This document shows positions 36,180 to 46,562 of a stretch of 64,000 nt of DNA, in pieces (within the stretch, counting starts at the first letter, position 1; each line of letters opens with the position of its first letter). This DNA is from Nonlabens sp. (GTDB lineage Bacteria > Bacteroidota > Bacteroidia > Flavobacteriales > Flavobacteriaceae), in assembly GCF_018401815.1 (NCBI RefSeq), contig NZ_JAGYKG010000003.1, positions 348,874 through 412,873 of the forward strand. The letters are read 5' to 3'. The position numbers were made by a program, and so were the translations under genes. The notes beneath the pieces were generated by a model. The model was not told where the DNA came from. It ran no database searches and saw only the letters and a list, made by a program, of their open reading frames with translations.

Positions 36180-37682
36180 ATGACACACAAAATTTCTTCC
36201 AAAAGATTAAGTTTAAAAGATTTAAATCATATTTCTCAAAATGTTACTGAACTACAGCTATCAGAAAGTTCGCTTCATGCTGTTCAAGCATGCCGGGATT
36301 ATTTAGATAAGAATTTTGGTAGTGCTAACAGTACGCCTACTTATGGCATTAATACTGGTTTTGGTTCTTTATGCCATACTTCAATAGATCGCAGTCACTT
36401 AACTCAATTACAGCATAATTTAATCATGTCTCACGCTTGCGGGACAGGTGAAGAGGTTCCTGAAAAGATTGTCAAGTGGATGTTATTTCTAAAGATTCAA
36501 AGTTTGTGTTACGGACATAGTGGGGTGAGTGTGGCTGTGGTGCAGCGTTTAATAGATTTTTATAATCACGGAATTTATCCAGTCATCTATGAGCAAGGTT
36601 CGTTAGGGGCGTCCGGAGATCTAGCGCCGCTAGCACATTTAGCATTACCGCTTATAGGTTTAGGGGAGGTTGTGTACAAAGGAAAGCGATACACTGGTGA
36701 ACAAATCAATAATATTAAGGGTTGGGAATCATTACAATTACAATCTAAGGAAGGTTTGGCCTTGATTAATGGCACTCAGTTCATGCTTGCTTATGGAGTA
36801 TACCTTGCTTTGGAATCTAGAAAGTTATGGTACTGGTCTCATATTACGGCTGCGTTATCTTTAGATGGATTTTCTTGTAATATGTCTCCATTTGATGAGC
36901 GTATTCATTTTATTAGACCTCACAAAGGGCAGTTAACAAGCGCTGCTTTATTCAGGGAATTATTAGACGATAGTGAAATAGCTGCAGACGAAAAACTGAA
37001 CGTACAAGACCCGTACAGCTTTAGATGCACGCCACAAGTGCACGGTGCCTCCAAGGATGCACTAGATTATTTTATTAAAACTATCTTGACCGAATGCAAT
37101 TCGGTAACAGATAATCCAAATGTGTTTCCCGAATCAGACGCTATTATTTCTGGGGGAAATTTCCATGGACAGCCGCTAGCTTTAGCTTTGGATTTTTTAT
37201 CAATAGCTATGAGTGAAATAGGCAGTATCAGTGAACGAAGAATATTTCAATTGATGAGTGGAACTCGCAATTTACCACCTTTTTTATCCAGAAATGCAGG
37301 TCTAAATAGCGGTATGATGATCTTGCAATACACCGCTGCAAGTATAGTTAGCCAGAATAAACACCTAGCAAATCCTTCCTCAACCGATAGTATCGTTAGT
37401 TCTAATGGTCAAGAAGATCACGTAAGTATGGGAGCAAATGCAGCTACTAAATCATTTAAGATTATTGATAATATAAAAACGGTACTTGCTATAGAGTTAT
37501 TAACTAGTTCACAAGCACTTGAGTTTCATACCAAACAGACGTCTAGCTTCTTAAAATCTATTATTTCCATAGTGCGTAGTGGTATAGCACCATTTGAAAA
37601 TGATCGGGTGATGTATACCGACATACAACTCGCCAAAGAAATCATAGCGTCGACGGAGTTAGATATGGAGGTGTTGCATTAG
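36180..37682 (+). CDS. hutH: Histidine ammonia-lyase
   Basis: 500 residues. Deaminates L-histidine to urocanate using an MIO cofactor formed autocatalytically from Ala-Ser-Gly in QGSLGASGDLAPLAHLALPL. Further motifs: YGINTGFGSL, NLIMSHACGTGE (His of the histidine-specific class), YSFRCTPQVHG, TDNPNVF, GGNFHGQPLALALD and SSNGQEDHVSMGANA with the Glu typical of histidine rather than phenylalanine/tyrosine lyases. No hutU, hutI or hutG nearby, so the rest of the pathway must be elsewhere. Confidence 0.9.
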   Translation: MTHKISSKRLSLKDLNHISQNVTELQLSESSLHAVQACRDYLDKNFGSANSTPTYGINTGFGSLCHTSIDRSHLTQLQHNLIMSHACGTGEEVPEKIVKWMLFLKIQSLCYGHSGVSVAVVQRLIDFYNHGIYPVIYEQGSLGASGDLAPLAHLALPLIGLGEVVYKGKRYTGEQINNIKGWESLQLQSKEGLALINGTQFMLAYGVYLALESRKLWYWSHITAALSLDGFSCNMSPFDERIHFIRPHKGQLTSAALFRELLDDSEIAADEKLNVQDPYSFRCTPQVHGASKDALDYFIKTILTECNSVTDNPNVFPESDAIISGGNFHGQPLALALDFLSIAMSEIGSISERRIFQLMSGTRNLPPFLSRNAGLNSGMMILQYTAASIVSQNKHLANPSSTDSIVSSNGQEDHVSMGANAATKSFKIIDNIKTVLAIELLTSSQALEFHTKQTSSFLKSIISIVRSGIAPFENDRVMYTDIQLAKEIIASTELDMEVLH

Positions 37683-37791
37683 TTTCTAGATGGCTTTCAT
37701 CTTTAATAACAGCCAAAAAGGTTCTGTTACTTCTAAAAAACTGCTTGCTTGTTGTTTCAAGCATCAGCTGTATTCTTTCTATAAAAATAAA

Positions 37792-37825
37792 AACGCATCT
37801 TAGAGATTAATTTCTAAGATGCGTT
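37792..37825. terminator. Terminator between convergent hutH and clpC
   Basis: 13-bp perfect stem AACGCATCTTAGA / TCTAAGATGCGTT; on the minus strand it is followed by a T-rich tract, so it mainly serves clpC. Confidence 0.85.
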
Positions 37826-37851
37826 GGTAGTACTAGCTGTCGTCGGTAAGG

Positions 37852-40413
37852 TTATTCTGCCGACTGTTCGGCGCTTGGCTTAACAATCTTTACGACCAGC
37901 TTATCATTTTCTTTATCAAAATCCATGAATATGGAATCGCCTTCTTGCATTTGACTATTCACGATCTCTTCAGCAAGAGTATCTTCGATGTACTTTTGAA
38001 TAGCACGTTTAAGAGGTCTGGCACCATATTCTTTGTCAAAACCTTTATCTACTATGTAATTTTTAGCTTCATCACTTAAGGTTAATTCGTACCCTAAATC
38101 TTTAATACGAGCAAAAAGCTTTGCCAATTCAATATCGATAATTTTATAGATATCTTCTCGTTCTAAGGCGTTAAAAACAATAACATCATCAATTCTGTTT
38201 AAGAATTCAGGTGCAAATGTCTTTTTTAAAGCTGCCTGTATAACACTACTCGCATTGTCGCTTTCAGCTAATTTACGGGCTGCGGTACCAAATCCGACTC
38301 CAGAGCCAAAATCCTTCAATTTACGAGCTCCTACATTAGAGGTCATGATAATAATGGTGTTTCTAAAATCAATTTTTCTTCCTAAGCTGTCGGTTAAGAA
38401 TCCATCATCCAGTACTTGAAGTAACATATTGAATACATCTGGATGTGCTTTTTCAATTTCATCTAGCAAGATAACAGCATATGGTTTGCGTCTTACTTTT
38501 TCAGTAAGTTGGCCACCTTCTTCGTAACCTACATAGCCTGGAGGTGCACCTATTAATCTAGAGATAGCAAATTTCTCCATGTACTCACTCATATCAATAC
38601 GAATAAGCGAATTTTCAGAATCAAAAAGCTCGCTAGCAAGAACTTTTGCTAGCTGTGTTTTACCAACACCAGTTTGTCCCAAGAAAATAAATGAACCAAT
38701 GGGTTTGTTAGGGTCTTTTAATCCAGCTCTATTGCGTTGTATGGCTTTTACTACTTGTTTTACGGCTTTTTCTTGACCTATCACCAGATCTCCTATAGAT
38801 TCATTAAGGTTGCTCAGTTTTTTCATTTCCTTAGTAGCGATGCGATTTACAGGTATTCCTGTCATCATGCTCACTACTTCAGCGACATTTTCTTCTGTTA
38901 CCGTATCTTTATGAAGTTTAGAAGCTTCTTCCCAGGCTGTTTGCGCTTCAGCAAGTTGTAGTTCTAATTTTTTCTCATCATCGCGCAATTTTGCAGCTTG
39001 TTCATATTTCTGCTTTTTAACGACGTTATTCTTCTCTTCTTTAACTTCCTCTAGTTGTCTTTCTATTTCAACGATTTGGTCAGGAACTTCTATATTGTTG
39101 ATGTGAATGCGAGATCCAGCTTCGTCTAGTGCATCAATGGCTTTGTCTGGTAAAAAACGATCTGTCATATAACGATTGGTAAGCTTTACACAAGCATTGA
39201 TGGCTTCAGGAGTGTACGCAACATTATGGTGTTCTTCATACTTACCTTTGATGTTGTTCAAGATTATAATGGTTTCTTCTACTGAAGTAGGTTCTACCAT
39301 AACCTTTTGAAAACGTCTTTCTAAGGCACCATCTTTTTCAATACTATTTCGGTACTCATCAAGCGTTGTGGCTCCTATACATTGAATCTCTCCACGAGCT
39401 AGCGCGGGTTTGAACATGTTTGAGGCATCTAAGGAACCAGCAGCCCCACCGGCTCCTACAATGGTATGAATTTCATCTATAAAAAGAATGATGTCCTCAT
39501 TCTTCTCCAATTCATTCATTACTGCTTTCATGCGTTCTTCAAACTGCCCCCTGTATTTAGTGCCGGCTACTAGACTGGCTAGGTCTAGGGTGATCACTCT
39601 TTTGTCAAAAAGAATACGAGATACTTTTTTCTGAATAATCCTTAAAGCAAGACCTTCGGCTATAGCACTTTTACCAACTCCAGGCTCTCCTATTAACAAA
39701 GGGTTGTTCTTCTTGCGTCGACTTAAAATTTGAGATACGCGTTGTATTTCTTCTGCACGACCAACTACAGGGTCTAACTTATCATCTTCGGCCATTTTAG
39801 TTAAGTCACGGCCAAAATTGTCAAGAACAGGAGTTTTAGATTTTTTGTTACCCTTTTTATCCCCGCTTGGAGAGAATAGATTTTCTTTACTCCCATCTTG
39901 CATTTCCTCCCCAGCATCATCATCACTAAAAGATTGTGCACTTACATCTTCTACATAACCATCTTCTTGGGATAGGATCATTTTAAACTCGTCCTTGACA
40001 TTATCGTAATCGACTTTAAGCTTGTTTAGAAGCTTTGTAGTAGGATCATTTTCATTGCGTAAAATACACAATAAAAGGTGTGCCGTATTTATAGAAGTAC
40101 TCTGAAAAAGTTTGGCTTCTAGAAAAGTAGTTTTAAGTGCCCGTTCTGCCTGTCTGGTTAAATGCAAATTCTTCTTTTCATTGATAGCGCTGGAGATATT
40201 AGGGTTTGCTGGGCTGAGTATTTCAACTTTGCGACGCAAACTATCCAAGTCTACCGATAAGTTAGTTAAAATCTCTATCGCCTTACCGTCACCATCACGC
40301 AGTAATCCTAACATTAAATGTTCTGTACCTATAAAATCATGCCCTAATCGCAACGCCTCTTCCTTGCTATAGGCGATGACGTCTTTTACTCTTGGTGAAA
40401 AATTATCGTCCAT
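37852..40413 (-). CDS. clpC: ATP-dependent Clp protease ATP-binding subunit ClpC
   Basis: 853 residues from ATG 40413 ([13 protein letters not shown]). Two Clp-N repeats (about 1-145, [19 protein letters not shown]), AAA1 with Walker [14 protein letters not shown] and [18 protein letters not shown], a middle domain with a UVR-like coiled coil ([20 protein letters not shown]), and AAA2 with [12 protein letters not shown] and [18 protein letters not shown]. The C-terminal domain is [10 protein letters not shown]. ClpC unfolds substrates for ClpP or acts with adaptor proteins. Divergent from gyrA. Confidence 0.95.
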   Translation of the reverse strand: MDDNFSPRVKDVIAYSKEEALRLGHDFIGTEHLMLGLLRDGDGKAIEILTNLSVDLDSLRRKVEILSPANPNISSAINEKKNLHLTRQAERALKTTFLEAKLFQSTSINTAHLLLCILRNENDPTTKLLNKLKVDYDNVKDEFKMILSQEDGYVEDVSAQSFSDDDAGEEMQDGSKENLFSPSGDKKGNKKSKTPVLDNFGRDLTKMAEDDKLDPVVGRAEEIQRVSQILSRRKKNNPLLIGEPGVGKSAIAEGLALRIIQKKVSRILFDKRVITLDLASLVAGTKYRGQFEERMKAVMNELEKNEDIILFIDEIHTIVGAGGAAGSLDASNMFKPALARGEIQCIGATTLDEYRNSIEKDGALERRFQKVMVEPTSVEETIIILNNIKGKYEEHHNVAYTPEAINACVKLTNRYMTDRFLPDKAIDALDEAGSRIHINNIEVPDQIVEIERQLEEVKEEKNNVVKKQKYEQAAKLRDDEKKLELQLAEAQTAWEEASKLHKDTVTEENVAEVVSMMTGIPVNRIATKEMKKLSNLNESIGDLVIGQEKAVKQVVKAIQRNRAGLKDPNKPIGSFIFLGQTGVGKTQLAKVLASELFDSENSLIRIDMSEYMEKFAISRLIGAPPGYVGYEEGGQLTEKVRRKPYAVILLDEIEKAHPDVFNMLLQVLDDGFLTDSLGRKIDFRNTIIIMTSNVGARKLKDFGSGVGFGTAARKLAESDNASSVIQAALKKTFAPEFLNRIDDVIVFNALEREDIYKIIDIELAKLFARIKDLGYELTLSDEAKNYIVDKGFDKEYGARPLKRAIQKYIEDTLAEEIVNSQMQEGDSIFMDFDKENDKLVVKIVKPSAEQSAE

Positions 40414-40494
40414 ATTGCTTCTTTCGTTTAAATGTATTGAATTTATTCTTTCAAAAAGCATTCCGTATTATAAAAAAGGGTTAATACTTTTTTA

Positions 40495-40508
40495 GCTTTC
40501 GCGAAAGC
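40495..40508. repeat. 14-bp palindrome copy 9 (clpC-gyrA intergenic)
   Basis: Exact copy, 82 bp upstream of the clpC start, in the shared promoter region. Confidence 0.95.
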
Positions 40509-40679
40509 CTAATGTTACCGCTTAATTCCCTCCATTTGTAAAGGCATAAAACTTATCCACAGGAAGGGATTAAAAGTGTTAATAAAAACAGTTCATAAGG
40601 TGTATCAAAGCCTTATTAAAACTAGGGATTTACTTAAATTGCTAGTTGTTAAATTAACTAATAATATAATCTGATTTAC

Positions 40680-43205
40680 ATGGCAGATGGAGAAAAGTTA
40701 ATCCCGATAAATATCGAGGATGAAATGAAGTCAGCATACATCGATTACTCGATGTCAGTCATAGTGTCACGTGCACTGCCAGATGTGCGAGACGGACTAA
40801 AACCAGTACATAGACGCGTTCTTTTTGGAATGTATGAATTGGGAGTACTCTCTAACAGAGGTTACAAGAAAAGTGCAAGAATCGTCGGAGAGGTGCTTGG
40901 AAAGTATCACCCGCATGGAGATACTTCTGTTTACGATACCATGGTACGTATGGCTCAAGAGTGGTCATTGCGTTACATGATGGTAGACGGTCAAGGTAAC
41001 TTCGGTAGTGTGGATGGAGATCCACCTGCAGCAATGCGTTATACAGAGGCGAAAATGCGCAAGATATCTGAAGAGATGCTTGCTGATATTGACAAAGAAA
41101 CAGTAGATACACAACTGAACTTTGATGACACCTTATCAGAGCCTACGGTTCTTCCTACCAAAATCCCTAATCTTCTCGTAAATGGTGCCAGCGGTATAGC
41201 GGTGGGAATGGCTACTAATATGCCGCCACACAACTTGACAGAAGTAGTAGATGGTACTATAGCCTATATCGAGAATAATGATATTGAAATCGAAGAATTG
41301 ATTACCCATATCAAAGCTCCTGATTTTCCTACTGGAGGAATTATTTACGGCTATGATGGAGTGAAAGAAGCTTTTCATACTGGACGTGGACGCGTGAAAA
41401 TACGCGGAAGGGTGAGGGTTGAGGAAGTTAAGGGTCGCGAATGTATCATAGTAGATGAGTTGCCTTATCAGGTCAACAAGGCTGATATGATAAAGAAAAC
41501 TGCCGATCTTATTAATGATAAAAAATTAGAAGGAATTGCTTCTATTAGAGATGAGTCTGATAGAAATGGAATGCGCATAGTTTATGTTCTTAAACGCGAC
41601 GCTATTCCTAATATCGTGATTAATAAACTCTACAAGCATACCGCACTTCAATCTAGTTTTAGTGTCAATAACATTGCATTGGTAAAGGGACGTCCACAGT
41701 TGCTCAATGTAAAGGAAATGATCCATCACTTTGTAGAACACCGACATGATGTAGTGGTTAGAAGAACCGTATATGAACTGCGCAAGGCAGAAGAACGAGC
41801 TCATATATTAGAGGGATTGATTATTGCAAGTGATAACATCGATGAGGTGATTGCTTTGATAAGGTCCAGTAGTAATGGTGAAGAAGCCCGTGAAAAATTA
41901 ATAGAGCGTTTTGATCTTTCAGAAATACAAGCTCGTGCGATAGTTGAAATGCGATTGAGACAGCTTACTGGGCTGGAACAAGATAAATTGCGTACCGAGT
42001 ACAGTGAGTTGATGGCGACCATAACCGATTTAAAAGACATTCTTGAAAAGAAAGAACGTCGCATGCAAATCATTAAAGAGGAACTTGTCGAGGTAAGAGA
42101 GAAATTTGGTGATGAACGTCGCTCTAAAATTGAATATGCCGGTGGGGACCTGAGTATAGAAGATATGATCCCAGATGAACAGGTAGTAATTACTATTTCG
42201 CATGCAGGTTATATAAAAAGAACCAGCCTTACCGAATACAAAACCCAAAATCGCGGCGGAGTAGGACAGAAGGCAAGTACTACAAGAGATGAAGACTTCC
42301 TAGTAGATCTGTTTGTAGGAACGAACCACCAGTACATGCTATTCTTTACCGAAAAAGGAAAATGTTTTTGGATGCGTGTGTACGAAATTCCAGAAGGAAG
42401 TAAAACTTCTAAAGGTCGCGCTATTCAAAACTTGATCAATATAGAGCAGGATGATCAGGTGAAAGCGGTTATTTGTACGCAAGACATTAAGGACGAAGAC
42501 TATATCAATAGTCATTTTGTAATTATGTGTACCAAGAAAGGTGTGGTTAAGAAAACATCTCTAGAACAATACTCTAGACCTAGATCCAACGGTATCAATG
42601 CCATCACTGTCAGAGATGGAGATACGCTTCTAGAAGCAAAACTCACTACCGGAGACAGTCATGTGATGTTAGGCCTTAGAAGTGGTAAAGCCATCCGTTT
42701 TGATGAATCTAAAACACGTCCTATGGGTAGAAATGCTAGTGGAGTGCGTGGAATTACATTGTCTCATGACGATGATGAGGTCATAGGAATGGTTGCGGTT
42801 AACGATATGGATTCTAATATTCTTGTTGTTTCAGAAAAAGGATATGGAAAACGTTCTAGTCTTGACGATTACAGAGAGACCAATCGTGGAGGAAAAGGTG
42901 TAAAAACCATCTCAGTTACCGAGAAAACTGGAGGTCTTGTAGCCTTAAAGAATGTAAGCAACGAAGATGGGTTGATGATAATTAATAAATCTGGAGTTGC
43001 TATACGTATGAATGTATCAGACTTGAGAGTAATGGGACGCGCAACGCAAGGAGTGCGTTTGATTAATCTAAAAGGAAATGATTCTATTGCAGCGGTAGCT
43101 AAAGTTGTCAGAGAGGAAGAGGAAGTAGTAGCATCTGAGGATGATGTAGTTTCTGAAGCTCAAGACACTGAGGCAAATGTGGTAAATGATGATAGTGAAG
43201 AATAA
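40680..43205 (+). CDS. gyrA: DNA gyrase subunit A
   Basis: 841 residues. Catalytic Tyr121 in [10 protein letters not shown] cuts DNA; the quinolone-resistance region is [17 protein letters not shown], with Thr at the position of E. coli Ser83 and Asp retained at the position of Asp87. The C-terminal six-bladed DNA-wrapping domain starts after about residue 500 and carries the GyrA-box-like QNRGGVGQK that allows negative supercoiling and separates it from ParC. Acidic tail at the C-terminus. A TPR protein gene starts 13 bp after the stop. Confidence 0.96.
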   Translation: MADGEKLIPINIEDEMKSAYIDYSMSVIVSRALPDVRDGLKPVHRRVLFGMYELGVLSNRGYKKSARIVGEVLGKYHPHGDTSVYDTMVRMAQEWSLRYMMVDGQGNFGSVDGDPPAAMRYTEAKMRKISEEMLADIDKETVDTQLNFDDTLSEPTVLPTKIPNLLVNGASGIAVGMATNMPPHNLTEVVDGTIAYIENNDIEIEELITHIKAPDFPTGGIIYGYDGVKEAFHTGRGRVKIRGRVRVEEVKGRECIIVDELPYQVNKADMIKKTADLINDKKLEGIASIRDESDRNGMRIVYVLKRDAIPNIVINKLYKHTALQSSFSVNNIALVKGRPQLLNVKEMIHHFVEHRHDVVVRRTVYELRKAEERAHILEGLIIASDNIDEVIALIRSSSNGEEAREKLIERFDLSEIQARAIVEMRLRQLTGLEQDKLRTEYSELMATITDLKDILEKKERRMQIIKEELVEVREKFGDERRSKIEYAGGDLSIEDMIPDEQVVITISHAGYIKRTSLTEYKTQNRGGVGQKASTTRDEDFLVDLFVGTNHQYMLFFTEKGKCFWMRVYEIPEGSKTSKGRAIQNLINIEQDDQVKAVICTQDIKDEDYINSHFVIMCTKKGVVKKTSLEQYSRPRSNGINAITVRDGDTLLEAKLTTGDSHVMLGLRSGKAIRFDESKTRPMGRNASGVRGITLSHDDDEVIGMVAVNDMDSNILVVSEKGYGKRSSLDDYRETNRGGKGVKTISVTEKTGGLVALKNVSNEDGLMIINKSGVAIRMNVSDLRVMGRATQGVRLINLKGNDSIAAVAKVVREEEEVVASEDDVVSEAQDTEANVVNDDSEE

Positions 43206-43218
43206 TAAAATTCATAGT

Positions 43219-44406
43219 ATGAAAACTAAATTAACACTACTTTTTCTGGCTGTAGCTTGTATAGCTATGGCCCAGAAAAAAGAAATGAAAAAAATCGAGA
43301 AGGCAATAAAGGCAAATGATAGTTCAAAAGCTATAGAATTATTTAATTCCATAGATGAAAGCACTTTAGAACCGGAGTATGAAGGGGCTTATTCTTTTTA
43401 CAAAGCAGTCACTTTAGTAGGTATTTCAGGTGAGAGCAATGCATCGGAGCAGGATGTTTATGAATCTTTTAACTTGATTGAAAAAGCAGAGAAATTAGGA
43501 TACGATGAAAAGGATCTCATAGCCGTATTACAAAGTAACGCAAAAATACGATTGTTTAGTCTTGCTAACGAAAAGCTTCAATCTAATGATATCGAAGCAG
43601 CCTTTACGATGGTCAGTTATTTATCTGATAAGGACCCTTCTAATATGGGAATGTACTTTGATGCGGCTAACATGGCTTATCAAGCAGGTAAATTTGAAAT
43701 AGCCAAAGAAAAGTATCAAAATTTGCTGGATAAAAAATATACAGGTGAACAGGTGGCTTACCTCGCGTTGAATAAATCAACTGGTCAACAGGAGGGTTTT
43801 CCTAGTAAAATATTACGTGACTTAGCCATTACTTCTGGGTCGCATACCAACCCAATGGAGGATCGAACTTCCTCTCAGGTAGGCAGTATGGTAACGAACT
43901 TAGTCTGGATGCATAAAAATGACGGGAATGAAGCTCGAGCAACATCTGTATTGGAGAAGGCTTTAAAAGATTTTTCTAACGATCAGTCCTTAAAGTTTGC
44001 ATTGGCAGATATATATTTGATCTTAGAAATGATAGAAGAATATAAGGCAGCCACTAAAAGTCTTACCGAAGAAGTAAAAGATCCTAAGGTTTATGATAAA
44101 CTTGCGCTTGCTGCACTCAATACAAAAGATTATGATCAAGCAATCAACTATTACGAGACGAGCATTGGGTTGGAGCCTATTAATTTTGTTGCACAAGCAA
44201 ATTTAGGACTTTCCTATATAGAGAAAGGAAATTTAGAAGCAACTTCTGCTCAGGATCAATTAGAATTGTACAAGAAAGCAATTGCTTGTTATGAAAAAGC
44301 GCTTTCAATAGATGCAGAAAATACACTAACTATTAACACCTTAATCAGTTTATACGGTGTGTTTAATATGAGCGACAAGGTGGCGGAAATGAAAGCCAAA
44401 TTGTAA
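43219..44406 (+). CDS. Exported tetratricopeptide-repeat protein
   Basis: 395 residues from ATG 43219. Signal peptide LLFLAVACIAMAQ. At least four TPR-like helical pairs are visible (AFTMVSYLSDKDPSNMGMYF, KEKYQNLLDKKY, DQAINYYETSIGLEPINFVA, YKKAIACYEKALSIDAENTL). Typical of periplasmic scaffolding proteins; partner unknown. Located directly behind gyrA, a linkage seen in other Flavobacteriia as far as I recall. Confidence 0.85.
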   Translation: MKTKLTLLFLAVACIAMAQKKEMKKIEKAIKANDSSKAIELFNSIDESTLEPEYEGAYSFYKAVTLVGISGESNASEQDVYESFNLIEKAEKLGYDEKDLIAVLQSNAKIRLFSLANEKLQSNDIEAAFTMVSYLSDKDPSNMGMYFDAANMAYQAGKFEIAKEKYQNLLDKKYTGEQVAYLALNKSTGQQEGFPSKILRDLAITSGSHTNPMEDRTSSQVGSMVTNLVWMHKNDGNEARATSVLEKALKDFSNDQSLKFALADIYLILEMIEEYKAATKSLTEEVKDPKVYDKLALAALNTKDYDQAINYYETSIGLEPINFVAQANLGLSYIEKGNLEATSAQDQLELYKKAIACYEKALSIDAENTLTINTLISLYGVFNMSDKVAEMKAKL

Positions 44407-44435
44407 TATACATAAGTTACAGATGTCGGTGTCTC

Positions 44436-44449
44436 GCTTTCGCGAAAGC
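44436..44449. repeat. 14-bp palindrome copy 10 (intergenic)
   Basis: Exact copy between the TPR gene and its terminator. Confidence 0.95.
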
Positions 44450-44454
44450 ATTGT

Positions 44455-44492
44455 TAAAAAGTTCTTAGATAATACTTTTAAGAGCTTTTTTT
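44455..44492 (+). terminator. Terminator of gyrA-TPR operon
   Basis: AAAAGTTCTTA / TAAGAGCTTTT stem (one G-U) followed by T7. Confidence 0.75.
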
Positions 44493-44494
44493 AA

Positions 44495-45244
44495 TCAAAT
44501 GATTTTCTTGATCACTCTCAGTTTATGAGTATGTATATTTTTTTCTAAATGGAAGATGCCACTTTGATCCAGTCGGTCCATACGTACTTTACCGTGAGCA
44601 TGTATAATATAATTATCACTCATAATGATGCCCACGTGAGTGATCCTTCCTTCGGGATTGTCAAAGAAAGCTAAATCACCTGGTTCAGATTCTTCTATAA
44701 AACTAAGAGCTTCACCTTGTGTAGCTTGTTCATTAGCATCTCTTAAGAGGTCAAAACCGTTTAATCTATAAATAAGTTGTGTAAAACCACTGCAATCTAT
44801 TCCTAGAGGGGTTCGACCGCCCCACAAATAAGGGGTGTTTAAAAATAACAATGCGTTATTTACAAGTTGAGATTTATTAAGATTAATTTTAGCGCTATCA
44901 ATAGGGAACAAGTCGTGTAGAAAATTAGAAGAACTCACTTGAGCTCCAATGGTTATCGTACTCAATGTATGATCTTTATGAGTGAGATGCGCTATTAAAT
45001 CTTTAGCGTAATAGTGGTCCTGTTTTAATAGATGGTGATACTCTTCTGCTTCAATCTCTTGGAACTGTTTGTTGTCGATCCAGCCTTCATAATTATCATG
45101 AGCCAGCCTTATTTTAGACCACTTTTTTCTGCTTTCTACAATTTTAAATAGTTCTCCGTAAAGTACTTGAGACCGCATTTCACTAGCGTCACTAGTTTCA
45201 GACCTTAAAGGAGCGATAGAAATCGGACAGATACCGTATCTCAT
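44495..45244 (-). CDS. NlpC/P60 cysteine endopeptidase with SH3 domain
   Basis: 249 residues. N-terminal SH3b-like region (about 1-60, SQVLYGELFKIVESRKKWSK) and C-terminal NlpC/P60 domain with catalytic Cys in LGIDCSGFTQL, His in RITHVGIIMSD and a third polar residue in YIIHAHGKVRMD. Cuts cell-wall peptide bonds (D-gamma-glutamyl-diaminopimelate class). No signal peptide is visible, as in the DUF-type cytosolic or released members. Ends 5 bp from the thiolase start on the same strand. Confidence 0.9.
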   Translation of the reverse strand: MRYGICPISIAPLRSETSDASEMRSQVLYGELFKIVESRKKWSKIRLAHDNYEGWIDNKQFQEIEAEEYHHLLKQDHYYAKDLIAHLTHKDHTLSTITIGAQVSSSNFLHDLFPIDSAKINLNKSQLVNNALLFLNTPYLWGGRTPLGIDCSGFTQLIYRLNGFDLLRDANEQATQGEALSFIEESEPGDLAFFDNPEGRITHVGIIMSDNYIIHAHGKVRMDRLDQSGIFHLEKNIHTHKLRVIKKII

Positions 45245-45249
45245 GTAAC

Positions 45250-46425
45250 TTAATTAGATTGTAAAATTATAGCACTAGCACCACCACCACCATTGCAAAT
45301 GGTAGCTGCTCCTATAGTTCCATTTTCTTGTTGTAGTACACTCAAAAGAGTGGTTACAATCCTTGCTCCGCTACATCCTAATGGATGGCCTAATGATACG
45401 GCACCTCCATAAACGTTAACATTTTTATCTTCAAGGCCTAGAATTTTCATATTGGCAAGACCTACTACGGCAAAAGCTTCATTAAACTCAAAGTAATCAA
45501 CATCTCCTAAATTAATCCCAGCTTTTTTAAGCGCTTGAGGTAATGCTAAAGAAGGTGAGGTAGTAAAATACTTAGGTTCTTGAGCGGCATCGGCATAACC
45601 TATGATGGTTGCAAGTGTTACTAAACCTAGCTCCTGAGCTTTTTCCTCGCTCATTAACACTAAAGCTGCAGCGCCGTCGTTAATGGTAGAGGCATTTGCA
45701 GCAGTTACAGTTCCGTTTTTTGAAAATGCAGGTCTAAGAGCAGGGATCTTTTCTAGGTGTACATTGGTAAACTCCTCATCAATAGAAACAATTACATCAT
45801 CCCCTCTTTTTTGAGGAATAGTAACTGGGACTACTTCATTTTTAAATTTACCATTTTCCCATGCGGCTTTTGAACGTTGATAGGATTGAATGGCAAAGTT
45901 GTCTTGATCTTCTCTTGTAAAATGATGATCTGTAGCACACAGGTCTGCACAAGTTCCCATGGCTTCCTGACTGTAAGCATCAACAAGACCATCTTTTTGC
46001 ATTCCATCTATTAGGGTAGATGGACCAAACTTCTGTCCAGTCCTCATTTGAACATAATGAGGAATCATGCTCATGTTTTCCATTCCGCCAGCAACAACGA
46101 TATGGTTATCGCCTAGTGCTATAGATTGTGCAGCCATCATTATGGTTTTCATTCCACTAGCACATACTTTATTTATAGTGGTAGCAGGGGTGCGATCGCT
46201 TATTCCTGCTCCGATAGCAGCTTGTCTTGCTGGAGCTTGTCCAGTGCCAGCTTGTACGACGTTACCCATCAATACCTCATCAACATGATTTGGATCCAAC
46301 GAAATTTTATCTAAAGCGGCTTTAATAGCTATGGCTCCTAATCGTGTCGCTGGAACAGACGATAAGCTACCCATAAAACTACCTATTGGAGTTCTAGCAT
46401 AAGATACAATAACTACTTTTTTCAT
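45250..46425 (-). CDS. Acetyl-CoA C-acetyltransferase (thiolase)
   Basis: 391 residues. Nucleophilic Cys88 in INKVCASGMKT, active-site His in FNEAFAVV and GGAVSLGHPLGCSGAR, final Cys in ICNGGGGASAII. Condenses two acetyl-CoA or runs the last step of beta-oxidation; size and motifs fit the AtoB/PhaA biosynthetic type better than FadA. No fadB partner nearby. First gene of an operon with the NlpC/P60 peptidase. Confidence 0.92.
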   Translation of the reverse strand: MKKVVIVSYARTPIGSFMGSLSSVPATRLGAIAIKAALDKISLDPNHVDEVLMGNVVQAGTGQAPARQAAIGAGISDRTPATTINKVCASGMKTIMMAAQSIALGDNHIVVAGGMENMSMIPHYVQMRTGQKFGPSTLIDGMQKDGLVDAYSQEAMGTCADLCATDHHFTREDQDNFAIQSYQRSKAAWENGKFKNEVVPVTIPQKRGDDVIVSIDEEFTNVHLEKIPALRPAFSKNGTVTAANASTINDGAAALVLMSEEKAQELGLVTLATIIGYADAAQEPKYFTTSPSLALPQALKKAGINLGDVDYFEFNEAFAVVGLANMKILGLEDKNVNVYGGAVSLGHPLGCSGARIVTTLLSVLQQENGTIGAATICNGGGGASAIILQSN

Positions 46426-46562
46426 GTTTCTAATTTACCTTGCAAAAATAATGAATTTAACAAGCAATTCATAGAGTTCTGGCAATACATCAATCAATTG
46501 TTTATCATTAATATACTGGTATTTTAAAAGTATAGTTGTTAATTTGTGGTATACTGTATGAG

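Noticed and set aside
36180..37682. Tyrosine/phenylalanine ammonia-lyase of an aryl polyene or pigment cluster
   Set aside because: The SHACG His and the QEDHVSMG Glu fit histidine specificity, and no polyketide or acyl carrier genes are adjacent.
40553..40561. Perfect DnaA box TTATCCACA upstream of gyrA, possible origin
   Set aside because: A single 9-mer is expected about once per 130 kb of double-stranded sequence, so one hit in 64 kb means little; no cluster, dnaA or dnaN gene is nearby.
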